Part shown: piece after piece, positions 20,936 to 30,116 of the stretch
How the letters are laid out: each line of letters starts with the position of its first letter
How positions within the stretch are numbered: position 1 is the first letter of the stretch
NCBI GenBank assembly: GCA_010015675.1
Contig: ML977002.1
Location: 159,539-192,707, forward strand
DNA: 33,169 nt
From: Byssothecium circinans
Taxonomy: Eukaryota > Ascomycota > Dothideomycetes > Pleosporales > Massarinaceae
Reading direction: 5' to 3'
Translations under genes and position numbers: made by a program
The notes under the pieces: model-generated
Databases searched by the model: none
The model's input: only the letters and a program-made list of their open reading frames with translations
Told to the model about the DNA's origin: nothing

Positions 20936-23757
20936 ATGGAGCCGTATGTAGTACACGACATCCGGGAAGATGCCTCCAGCTACCGGCAGCTCTGGCAGTA
21001 CCCAGATCGACGAACTCCAGGGGCCTTCCGGGCAGTCGTACTCGACGGACTCCTCCACGGCTACCCAGGGCACATTGAGGTTGTGGAATGGCCGGACATC
21101 AAGTATCCCCTCACTACACCCAATAGCACTTTTCCCAACCCATTGGGGTACTTGCGTTACGCTGCCGTCTCGCACGTCTGGCAATACGCTTTTGACGTTG
21201 GGGAGCAGGTCAAAAATATGCCGCCAGGTGATCAACTGGACATTGCAATTATGCAAGACGGGCACCCAGACAGGAAAACACTCAGCTGGCCGGCCCTGAG
21301 ACAACTTGCTAGGGCCATTGATGCGTTAAATCGGAGAGGCCCCGGGAGGGGCAGGAAGAGAGTGGAGTACATGTGGCTGGATTTCTTTTGCCTTGACCAG
21401 ATTGACCGACCAAACGATGACGAGAAGGCTCTACAGATCTGCATCATAGGGGATATCTATGAGCAGGCCCTACGTGTCGTGGTAATGATCGGAGGCATGG
21501 GGGGGTTCATTAATTCCGCGAAAAAAACGCCTTGGATGGGTAAGAATACCTGGGCAGCCATTTCTGACTGCCTTTTCTTAACATGCTGGCTGGAAGACAC
21601 TGATTTGCTGGTGTTTAGACCGGGGTTGGACCCTTCAAGAGTCTGTGATAAATCCCGACACCTGGGTGTGCGTAACCTGGCAGCCCCTCGAGTCAACAAC
21701 GATCAGTAGACCGAGAGCGGTTGGTGGCGGAAAGTTTCGATTTGTATGTACGTGAAATCGCCCTGCCACACCGAGCCCTTGAAAAATAGTAAGGGCTGAT
21801 GTTATCATTACTTAGGGCTTGACGACAGCAGCCTCGACTGTCTGATTCCGCTGAAAGATCTCCTGGATATCGTGGACTACGGATATTGGAACGAAGCACG
21901 TGTTCGAGTCTTAGATGGAACTATGCCTCAAGAAGGGAAAATTGCAAGGTAAAGTTGTCTTCAGCATATTACCTATTCATCATCCAGTGGCGCTCCGATG
22001 GGACCCTCACAGACTACCTGCGTAGGAAGAGGCTTTCCAAGGTTACTTGATGAGTTGGGGATTTGAATCTCCGGAGACAACAGAAACGCCACTGACTCAT
22101 GTCCCACAGACACGCTCTTCGTGCTGCCCTCTGTCGGGACTCCAGCAGGCCGAATATCAAATTTACAGGGATTTGGAGGTCAATGCTCATGCGGACATCT
22201 CAATACCCCATCGATGTGGTGTACAGTGCGATGGGCTTGTTCGGCCTCCAGATCGACCCTGACCGGAAAAACCGCGATCCAACCTATCTCTTCAACGATA
22301 TGGCGCGCAAGGCGGCAGCCAGCGCCATTGTCCGGAATCGCTTGACTATAGGCCATCCATGCTGGCTCACTCTAGGCAGGATCTCGGGCCGAAAATTTGA
22401 AGCTCATATTCCCCGTGACACCACATCTCAGCTCATCCCAAGGTTTCCCGACATTGAAAACAACCAGCCTCCGACTTACAACGACGGCCGCCCCATAGTA
22501 GACGTGATCGAAAGCTCCGGCAACTACATCCAAGATTTTGACATGAAGTTCATCACCCACTCCCATCCACACATAATTGAAGCGCAGATGTTAGCGCTCC
22601 GTAAATATGACGTAGACGTAAAGGGACGGAACCTGAAACTTGCCAGCAAAACCGGCTACTGCTACTACCAGGACTTTAATGGACGTCTCAAGAAGCGGAA
22701 AGGGAAAGGTGTTTGGGCCGTCTATGTCGGGCGAGTGGATTCGATGCAGTACGGCAAGATTGCTTGGCCCAAGAATCCATCGGACCTGCGGACCAAGTTG
22801 TACACAGGCGGATATTACATGCTCTTCATGGAGTACTACAAGAAGCGGTGGTGGTTGGTGGGCAATGGCATATTCTTGCCTCGCCGCGCCGACTTCACCC
22901 TGTCCTGGACGCGCTACGTCTTCACAGTGGGCGAAAATGCGCAGCAACGGCGAAAGATTTGGAAGACCGACGTGCGTGCTAGAGATGCTCGCGTGAATCC
23001 ATTCTATTGGTACAGCTATGGTATCATCCCTCTGCCGGATTTTCTCACGGCGTCGGCGTCGGCGTCGACACAGCCAAGAAGTGTTGAGTGGTTTGGCTAC
23101 AAGGGCGACCCTGTTGGCAGTCAGCCCCCAAAATGGAGAGTGTTACGAATGGACTTTGACATGACGCCACTCCTTTCGCTCCCAGATTTTTTCCGCGACC
23201 AGCAACTGGTTTTACCCCATCCGCTCTATGTCGTTACAGCTCGCACCTCGGAACCGCCGAACTGGATTCAAGAGTCTCAGTATCAGACCTACATTGTGCG
23301 GAGACTCGGAGAAATGTCTGTATCGTTCAGCTGGGGCGGTTGGACCTTGAAACAGTGTCAGATGCTAGCGCTCGACGGCGTCGAGGGCGTTATGCTCCCA
23401 GCTGGAGCGAGGAGCACGCTCTACCGAGTACGTCTGAGATTTGGCAGACACATGATATATGTGGAGCTTAAATCCGGAAGATACATGAAAAAGGAGTATC
23501 ATCAGATGTATGTGCTGCCCTATGCCGGCTATGGCGGTGCCCCGGCTGGCGATATAATCACTCCAGCCTTTCTCCAACCCCTTCCGCTGCCACAGACAAG
23601 CCCGCCTAGGCAATTCTACCAACCCGGGACGCCAGTTCCCCCAAATATGCAGACACAATACATATTTCCACAAACAGGGGTCGCCATGTATCTAAATCTG
23701 CCCCGGTATCCCGCATATACGAGAGACTCAGAAGGGAATTTAATTCTGCTGAGGTAA
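20936..23757 (+). CDS. HET-domain (heterokaryon incompatibility) protein 1
   Basis: A continuous four-exon model (20936-21539, 21619-21747, 21816-21948, 22110-23757) gives 837 aa. All phases match; intron sizes are 79, 68 and 161 nt. The N-terminal HET domain shows its three blocks: YAAVSHVWQ (residues 75-83), YMWLDFFCLDQ (145-155) and, across the first splice junction, WMDRGWTLQE followed by NPDTWVCVTW. A large C-terminal part follows with SMLMRTSQYPIDVVYSAMGLFG and a linker with TASASAST from a GGCGTC microsatellite. It ends in a Pro/Gln/Tyr-rich repeat. HET proteins act in non-self recognition and cell death after hyphal fusion; the partner is unknown. The second half of the 161-nt intron region contains coding-like sequence in another frame, so the third splice could be wrong or an exon may have been lost. 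The stop at 23755 lies in what looks like a second repeat unit. Confidence 0.8.
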
Positions 23758-23850
23758 TTCTGCGTACCCGGAACACTAATTCCTCCGAGCATGCAAACGC
23801 AATACATATTTCCATAGGGAGCTCCAATGTACCCAAATATGCTAGGGTAA
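23611..23850 (+). repeat. Imperfect tandem repeat at the HET1 3' end, offset 144 bp
   Basis: Unit A (23611 to 23754) encodes QFYQPGTPVPPNMQTQYIFP and the following residues up to the HET1 stop. Unit B begins exactly 144 bp (48 codons) later, at 23755. It keeps the same frame and strongly matching bases (PGT, IPP, MQTQYIFP, then AMY/PMY), decaying after about 90 bp. The first codon of unit A is CAA and that of unit B is TAA, the HET1 stop. A second stop (TAG) replaces a Gln codon after the YIFP motif of unit B. The gene therefore probably once continued into unit B, which is now 3' untranslated. Confidence 0.7.
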
Positions 23851-24347
23851 GTGCCGAGGGCGCGACTCGAAAGTCATGGATACATGGACGTCAACCGAAG
23901 TTGAAGAGCAGCAGCAGCGACTCAACAAGAATTCAGTTGGACATTTAGGAATACAGAACCAGATAAGGAAAAATGAAAGATGATGCTCCAGACTTTATCC
24001 AGATGATCACCCTGTGATTCCAGAATAATTGGTTCTACATTTTATGTACGTCCGTAGTCTAATTCATCATCACACCTGTAACTTGCAAGAATAATAGCTA
24101 GATACAATTGTGATGGCGGCCTGGCTTGAGAAGAGCTAGCTCATCCACTCCGGTTTGTACGACTAGAGGCTGTGATCTACCCTTCAAAGATAATCACGTG
24201 AGCGAAATGCGAACAGTATATCCGAGTCGGGACGTCTAGAATGGAATATGGGGTTCCCGATGCCAATTCATAGGGAGTTGTGGCTTCAAGACCTAGAAAG
24301 AAAATCCGTGAAACTTTATTGTATCGTTGAAGACATTGCCTCGAATC
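23851..24347. other. Convergent 3' intergenic region
   Basis: About 500 bp between the 3' ends of HET1 and the membrane protein gene. It holds short AT-rich stretches and AATAAT-like motifs suitable for polyadenylation on both strands. No gene was found. Confidence 0.5.
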
Positions 24348-25571
24348 TCATTTCCGCTTAGCAAAGTACTTTCTTTTTGCCTGATCGAGCAGCCTCTTCC
24401 TCTCAACCGTATCCTTCGAATCCCACCACTGTTCTTCCCATGGCCTCAGATTTCCGGGAAAGTACTCCGATACCAGCTGTTTTCCAAGTCCCTTGAATCT
24501 CTCATCAAATTCCATCAGCGTCCACATCACCTTCTCCTCAGCAAATATAGCCGGCATCTCAGATTGCTGGTCATCTATCGCGCTGAGCTTGCCACCAGAT
24601 GAAGCTGCTGGAGTCGGCATTTTCGCCAGCTCGATCGGGAAGCCCATGGAGGCAGGGTAGCGAGGGGCGCTGGCGACGACAAGGTTCTGCAGCATCCCCA
24701 TGCCACCCACGGCTAGCAGATACCATGTACCAGTCTTGATGCCGGTGCTGGCAACCAGAAGGACCAGCCAGCACAAGGCAAGCAGAAAGGTGTAGAGCCG
24801 GGTCGACCATAAGTCCACCGGCCATGCAGCCGCCAAAGCTTCCAAATCCAAGTCGTCCTTTTCGCCAACTATTACGACGACGTGGCGAGAACCGTTGCCT
24901 CGTGTGAGAGCAACATGTTTCTTGTTCCTTAAAGTGCATGCAAAAAACTTCTCCTGTCGCCATTGCGGAAGCGCGCCTGAGGCATACGCGAGAAGAGTCC
25001 CGCAGGCGGTGATGAGGAAAACAGCCCATTGGCCCGTCCAAGTTCCAAAGGGGACGGCACTGATGCCGAGCTGAACGACGGTCGTTACCAACCCGCTCCA
25101 CCATACCAAGTCGCGAGCCGGGTTCCCCGGCTTCCTCTTTCTGGACCAACGATACACGGCCACACAGAGGGCGATGTTGCGCACCTCATGAATACCGCCC
25201 TCTTCGTCTCGAACGTCTGGTGGATGGTCTATCGTCTCTTTCACCTCCTTATCCATCCAGAATTCATAGGTCTTGATGAGCCTGGAGAGCAACCACGACT
25301 GATTCGGCCGGCTATAGCCCGATTGCAGGTTCAGGACGAGGATGGCAATCTCAGGCGCGCATCGCATGAGCTTGTTCTCGCCGAAAGATGAGAGGAGGGC
25401 TGAGATGGCATAGGCGACCCATCCGAACGAGAATGCCACCGGCGTGATAATGCCGCCCGTCGTCGCGGCAAGCGCAGACTGGATCACATCGCCTCCCAGA
25501 ATGAGTAGGACGCTGAAGATGTCGCTTGGCTCCTCAAAATGCGTTCGGAAATCGTCTCCAGCGTTAGGCAT
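24348..25571 (-). CDS. Integral membrane protein of unknown function, HET-linked
   Basis: A single exon of 407 aa from ATG 25571 (MPNAGDDFRTHFEEPSDIF) to TGA. Four or five hydrophobic segments are visible: about residues 30-62 (two close helices, GGIITPVAFSFGWVAYAISALLSS), 165-210 (GLVTTVVQLGISAV and WAVFLITACGTLLAYA), and 265-305 (FLLALCWLVLLVAS, then TWYLLAVGGMGMLQNLVVAS). A hydrophilic region with VVVIVGEKDDLDLEALA separates the last two pairs, and a soluble C-terminus ends in YFPGNLRPWEEQWWDS and a Lys/Arg-rich tail. No catalytic motif is seen. Relatives of this layout, as I recall, are common in Pezizomycotina, often near HET-like genes; that association is memory-based and needs checking. 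Here it sits between two HET genes, 684 bp upstream-to-3' from HET2 on the same strand. Confidence 0.82.
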   Translation of the reverse strand: MPNAGDDFRTHFEEPSDIFSVLLILGGDVIQSALAATTGGIITPVAFSFGWVAYAISALLSSFGENKLMRCAPEIAILVLNLQSGYSRPNQSWLLSRLIKTYEFWMDKEVKETIDHPPDVRDEEGGIHEVRNIALCVAVYRWSRKRKPGNPARDLVWWSGLVTTVVQLGISAVPFGTWTGQWAVFLITACGTLLAYASGALPQWRQEKFFACTLRNKKHVALTRGNGSRHVVVIVGEKDDLDLEALAAAWPVDLWSTRLYTFLLALCWLVLLVASTGIKTGTWYLLAVGGMGMLQNLVVASAPRYPASMGFPIELAKMPTPAASSGGKLSAIDDQQSEMPAIFAEEKVMWTLMEFDERFKGLGKQLVSEYFPGNLRPWEEQWWDSKDTVERKRLLDQAKRKYFAKRK

Positions 25572-26255
25572 TACGCGGTTGAAAAGAGAGACTGGACCTC
25601 TGCCTGTGAACAGTTAATAAAAATAGTTGCAGAACGCAAACTGGAAAGCTGAGAAGGTTAAGTAAGTAAGCAGCGCTTATATTACGCAGGACGCCGGATT
25701 TGGTAAGTCACCAGCCTTAATACGAGCTCCTTCGTACAGTGTCTTGTCAACACCGACGGGACAAACAGGGGTTCTGCAGGGACAATTACTTGATCGGCGG
25801 TCTCGATTCGGTAGGGATTTTCATAAGTATAGAAGTAATACTGAGCTTTTAGCCAGTAAAAAGGCTGTACTCTTCATTACAGCTGAATGTTGAGCGTGGT
25901 CACTACAACCTCGTTTTCCCTACAATAAGGGGCTAGATACCCAGTAATACTACATCTATACAAGAGGGCATGATAATGTGTAAAGGATAGCTTTAGCTTC
26001 AAAGGTAGTTAGAAAAAGTGTAAGACTTATCCTCGCCAAACCGGACTATGCAATCCGCGTAGTTTAAGAGTTCGGCTACAACTAGGTGAACAGCGCTGCA
26101 CAGCTATCAGGAAATCAACAACAACAGCCCTCCACTCGGGGTTTGTGCATGCCATATTAAAGCTTGCGAACGCGAGCGGCTGAATCTTTGATGGCTGTTT
26201 CGAAGACTAGATAAAGAAAAAGCAATCAAGTTGCTAGCGGGAAAGGCAGCTACAG
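25572..26255. other. Intergenic: membrane-gene promoter and HET2 3' end; partly AT-rich
   Basis: No gene is visible. The central part (about 25800-26060) is noticeably richer in TA, AG and AT dinucleotides and resembles, more weakly, the AT-rich blocks at the window ends. It could be a small decayed repeat, but no copy was recognised elsewhere in the window. Confidence 0.4.
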
Positions 26256-28580
26256 TTAGGCAACAAACCACGCCTGGCCGTCTGCCATACGAGTAGCGAA
26301 TAGTGGAATATCTTCCTTTCCGGTCCATGGCAGCGCTTCGACTTCAGCACGGGTCTGGAAGACCATCGATATGGTGCTACCAGGGCCTCCATAGTCAACG
26401 ATTCCCAAGATAGCATCCGTTCTGCCGCCGCCCAGAGAAACGGGTCTGAACATGGCAAGCGCACAGCGAGCTGGCTCGACCCATTCAGGATAGCCGTCCT
26501 CCTCGGGCCGAAGTAGGACCGAGTAGTACATGGATGTGTCTCCTCTCAACCGAACGGCGAGCGTGCCGTCCGAAGGAGGTCCCACCTCTCCCTCTATGAA
26601 AATGCCGGGGTAGTTTGTCGTGAAGCCGTAACCCTGAAAGCTCGAGATTCCCTTGTCAAAGTCCCTCCAGAAATCTCCCGACCTGCCACCCATCAGGGTC
26701 CGCGGTGCCCAGCGGAGCCCTCGTTGTTTACAGCGCGGGCTGTGGTGGAAGACGATTCCCTTGGACATGCCTTTCATCTGCTTCCAGAACTCGTGCATCC
26801 GCCTTTCCGCCACGCCGGGACCTTCGATGGCCAGGAAAGCTGCCGTGTCAAGACTCAGAAGAGTGGATGCGCAGATTGTCTCGTCCTCCTGCCTGCTCGT
26901 GGCGCGTTGCTCGAGCGCACGCGACATGTGCGCCAGGCGTAGGCTTCCCCCGGCCGCACCGCCAGATGCGTATTCTTGCTTCACATACCCTTGTAACGCA
27001 CGAATGTAGCTGAAGCATGCCTCCTCCATCTGGTCCGGAAATCTGGTATAGGAAGTCCACGGCTTGGGCTTCTCCATGCCCTTGCCGTACAACTGGCACG
27101 GCTCGCGGATGTCGTCCATCAACTGCTGGCCGTCGCTAAATTGTACGTAGAGCCTGTCACCAAGGACAGACTCCTGAGTGGTCCATAGGCGATGCACCCA
27201 GTTGGACACGTAGAGCCGCGCTATCTTGTCTGCGATGCTGCTGTTCACCGAAATGGCCCGCACCCAAGCGTCCAAAGTCAGGACGCATGTCGAACCCTTG
27301 TAGATGTCGGCCATCTTTGCAATGGCTGCTTGACGCCACCGCTTATGCTGCTCCTCAACTGGTACGCAGATAGTGTCCATCCAGAACCATCTCTTTCCTG
27401 CGATATCCCCGCCGGGCAGACCATCCACCCATCGTTGGATAGTGTCGAGCTGGCAGTTCGGGAGAGAGTTCCTGTAGGGATTTCCTAATCCGTCCGCCCA
27501 CCTGTGGCAATCACCCAACGCCATTAGCATCTATGACAAAGGCCACGACAGAAGGGAACAGATATCTTACACGTGAGAGATTGCCACATAATCCAGTCGT
27601 CCGCAAACCGCGTCCTCGACCAACAGCGTGCGTTTAGTACCAGAGTCGTCTCCTATCCAGGAAACGACGGGGACCCCACCATCCCGAATAATTTCCACCG
27701 CCTTTCTTGTGGTGGCCGATATCTCTTCATCACTCATATCGTCGCACCCGTGGCATGTCTGGATATGCCGAGTGCGATAGGTCGCCTTGTCAACATTGTT
27801 GGCGGCCACGCACACGAGCTCAAAGCAGCCTTTGTGCCGTTCCTCCTCATGTGAACTCTTGAGTAGTGCAAAGTAGTAGTGGCCGTCTGTTCCGAGTTGG
27901 GTCAACATTCGTCTTATATCCGACCGACACCAACCGTTGGCCCTCAGGCGATCAACTAGCAGACTCGTCGAGTAATTGACGTACTTGTCAAAGCGGTTCC
28001 ATGTGGGCTGATACAACTTGATGGCCACTTCGCTCAGGGTGTAGGCCAGCGCGACAATCGCCGTCAAGGTCTCGCCCGAGACAGCGGACGAGAGACCGCG
28101 CTCGTTCCGGGCATACGACTCGTTGTGGAACGTTGGACAGTGAACGCCTCCGAGCGAGTCGATGCGTGCGTTGACCTCGTCGAGGACCGCCTTGGTCTTA
28201 GCCCAGGAGCCGTGGTGACCAATCGAGTTTGCAGGCCCGGCCCAGAGCAGCTCCCACCTGGCAATGTAGTTGTTGAGGCGTTTGGTTGTCAAGTACCTTT
28301 GGTCACCGTCCGTCTCCAGAAAGTCTTGCTGGTCGACCGAGACACCGCCAATGTTGAAGATGCCTACTAGCATGCCGAAGTAAAGCCATCTCTGGAAGAA
28401 AGCCTCGACATTGCTAGTGTCAAGACTTGCAGAGTCAAAATCACTCTTCCCGAGGCGCACTTCTTCCTGCCACTGAGTTCGCTCCGGGTAGTCATGAAAA
28501 GAACCACCGTCATATGTTTCGTTCCCAATGTACCGGACTCGCACATGTGTCGCACCCTGCGGTATGAGGAAGTGGTCCAT
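26256..28580 (-). CDS. HET-domain (heterokaryon incompatibility) protein 2
   Basis: Two exons (28580-27571 and 27501-26256) joined over a 69-nt intron give 751 aa. Splicing rebuilds the first HET block, DYVAISHVWADGLGNP (residues 330-344), exactly across the junction. The second block is FWMDTICVP at about 376-384 and the third VHRLWTTQES at about 439-448, followed by LYVQF. In front of the HET domain are about 330 residues without a family I can name. They include a possible Cys/His cluster, HIQTCHGCDD, near 275. The C-terminal 300 residues have no recognised effector domain; NACHT, WD40 or ankyrin repeats are absent. It differs clearly from HET1 (HET domain N-terminal, no shared tail), so the two are not recent duplicates. 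The expected role is death signalling in non-self recognition, by family knowledge only. Confidence 0.88.
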
Positions 28581-28682
28581 TCTGTCGGCTAGAGAACCAA
28601 CATAGGGGAGCAGAAATGACTGGATTTTGCCAGTTGTATGAGAGTAGAGAGCAAACCCACATCCGTAATGATATTGGCCCTT
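28581..28682. other. HET2 upstream region
   Basis: This short spacer should contain the HET2 promoter. It runs directly into the 3' end of the frameshifted remnant at 28683, a tight packing that suggests rearrangement. Confidence 0.35.
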
Positions 28683-28986
28683 TTACCTTTTTTTACTTGC
28701 TAATGCCCCTGCTTTGAATTGCAGGCAACCTCTCGCGTCCATCTTCCTGTTAGGCTCGCCCTTCAGCCACCACCATGCATGCCCGACCAGCTCGGCGACC
28801 TCCTTCCACCCCTTAGGCGTCAGCACGTACGCCCTACCCTCCACGCTCGTCTTGGGCATGATCGGAAGGGTGCTGATGTGCGTGAGGCCGAGCGGTAGCT
28901 CGCCAGCGGGCAGGCTCCTTGCGGGCCAGCAAGCCGCGCATGAGGGCAACAATCACGGCGCGGTCGTGGCGGGCAAAGACAAGGTC
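28683..28986 (-). pseudogene. Frameshifted gene remnant, unknown family
   Basis: Two coding-like pieces on the minus strand lie in different frames. From 28986 a frame reads DLVFARHDRAVIVALMRGLL then ARKEP. From about 28920 to 28683 another reads LPLGLTHISTLPIMPKTSV, followed by RAYVLTPKGWKEVAELVGHAWWWL and a Lys-rich end with TAA. No intron donor or acceptor connects them at about 28890-28925, so an indel is more likely than splicing. No ATG with a normal context starts the first piece. Base composition is unusually GC-rich compared with its neighbours. I do not recognise the family. It may be the end of an older gene that once sat upstream of HET2. Confidence 0.4.
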
Positions 28987-29276
28987 GACGGGCCGGGACG
29001 AGGCGCGTGTGGGCAGATCCGCTCAGGGACTGTTCGGTAGCGTCCTAGACCGTCCGGTTTACGTATTTCAAAGTGGCGTTTTTAGTGTGTAGCGTGAATT
29101 GTGTCGATATCGTGTCAACACTATGCCTATCCCAATCTAGCGCCATCTTAACCTGGCCCTCGCGCAAGCGTCCAGCCATCTCGACGCCATCTCGACGCGT
29201 CGGCACCGTGTTCAATCAACCCAATTCTCACTCTTCACACTATCAATAGGTATATAGACGTTCTGTCATCAGCAAC
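28987..29276. other. Intergenic, upstream of the broken gene
   Basis: Includes an imperfect repeated CATCTCGACGC motif near 29176-29199 and the probable promoter and leader of the gene at 29277. The leader resembles the one in front of the decayed copy at 18269. No gene was seen. Confidence 0.4.
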
Positions 29277-29966
29277 ATGCCTCCCAAAAAGAAGTCCCAA
29301 AAGCGATCCGCTCCGAAAACCGAATCCACAAACACGACCAAAAAGACCAAGCGAGAAGAACCTCAACATCCCGAGGACAGTAGCACCACGAGCATCTTCG
29401 AGGCCGCACGGCTGCGCCATAAAGCCGCCTAAGACACCGCAGCGCCCAAAGCACAAAGCCAGAGCGATGAGGAGTGGCAGCAGTCATGGACCACAACATA
29501 TCATTTCACACTACTGAAGGAAGTCAGTGAGGTCCGAAAGAGAGAATCCGCTGCCCCAGAGCATGACATAGGCGCTGCGGGCTCCGCTGTCTACGTAGCG
29601 GTACATCACACCCACGGCAAGTGGGTTGACCCGTATATTGGAATCATCGGAACGTATACGACTGCTTCCGCTGCAAACGAACACGCTATGATCTACTTTG
29701 CGAAAGACTATGACCTCACTAAAGAAGGTGATATTGGATTGCCGGAATATCGGATGCGAAAAGGGGATGATCGCGACCTCGGCTATTATCGGGATGTCGA
29801 TAGGTTAGGTTGCGTGAAACTGAGCTTGGTAGAGGAAGATGGGACCCAAGACGTCTTTGTTGAAAGACACACTCTTAGGGAGCAAGCGCCTGTTAGAAAG
29901 TTTAAGAGCGTAAGGGAAAAGGAGGACTCGAGAGAATCGAAGGGATGGTGGCGCACGGCTTTTTGA
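29277..29966 (+). pseudogene. Lineage-specific gene with one in-frame TAA (230 codons)
   Basis: One frame runs from ATG 29277 to TGA 29966 (229 aa) with a single interruption, TAA at 29430-29432 (codon 52). The N-terminus is Lys-rich and nuclear-signal-like (PPKKKSQKRSAPK and NTTKKTK). After the stop the frame continues for 178 codons with an ordered domain: WQQSWTTTYHFTLLKEV, then AVYVAVHHTHGKWVDPYIG, an AANEHAMIYFAKDYD segment and an acidic/basic end with WWRTAF. The domain begins well before the next in-frame ATG (29688), so the upstream codons are needed. CAA to TAA by one C-to-T change would explain the break. No well-placed intron spans it; the only donor-like GTAGCA upstream is weak. 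Family unknown. If the 51-aa product is real, it would be only the basic N-terminus. Confidence 0.6.
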
Positions 29967-30116
29967 GGTACCTTTATCTAAATCCGGGAAAGAGAGGCTT
30001 CAAAAGATGTGAGGAAGTGCACGGAATGATAGCGCTTTTGCAGGCTTGATACATATTTTGGACGACGTCAATACTTGAGCGCCTTGAGAGGAATGATGAC
30101 TCGACGGTCGACCAAC
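29967..30116. other. Convergent 3' spacer
   Basis: A 150-bp spacer between the 3' end of the broken gene and the 3' end of the amidase gene. No features beyond expected 3' untranslated sequence. Confidence 0.4.

Noticed and set aside
23048..23068. GGCGTC microsatellite as a regulatory or mobile repeat
   Set aside because: It lies within the HET1 coding frame and simply encodes an Ala-Ser run.
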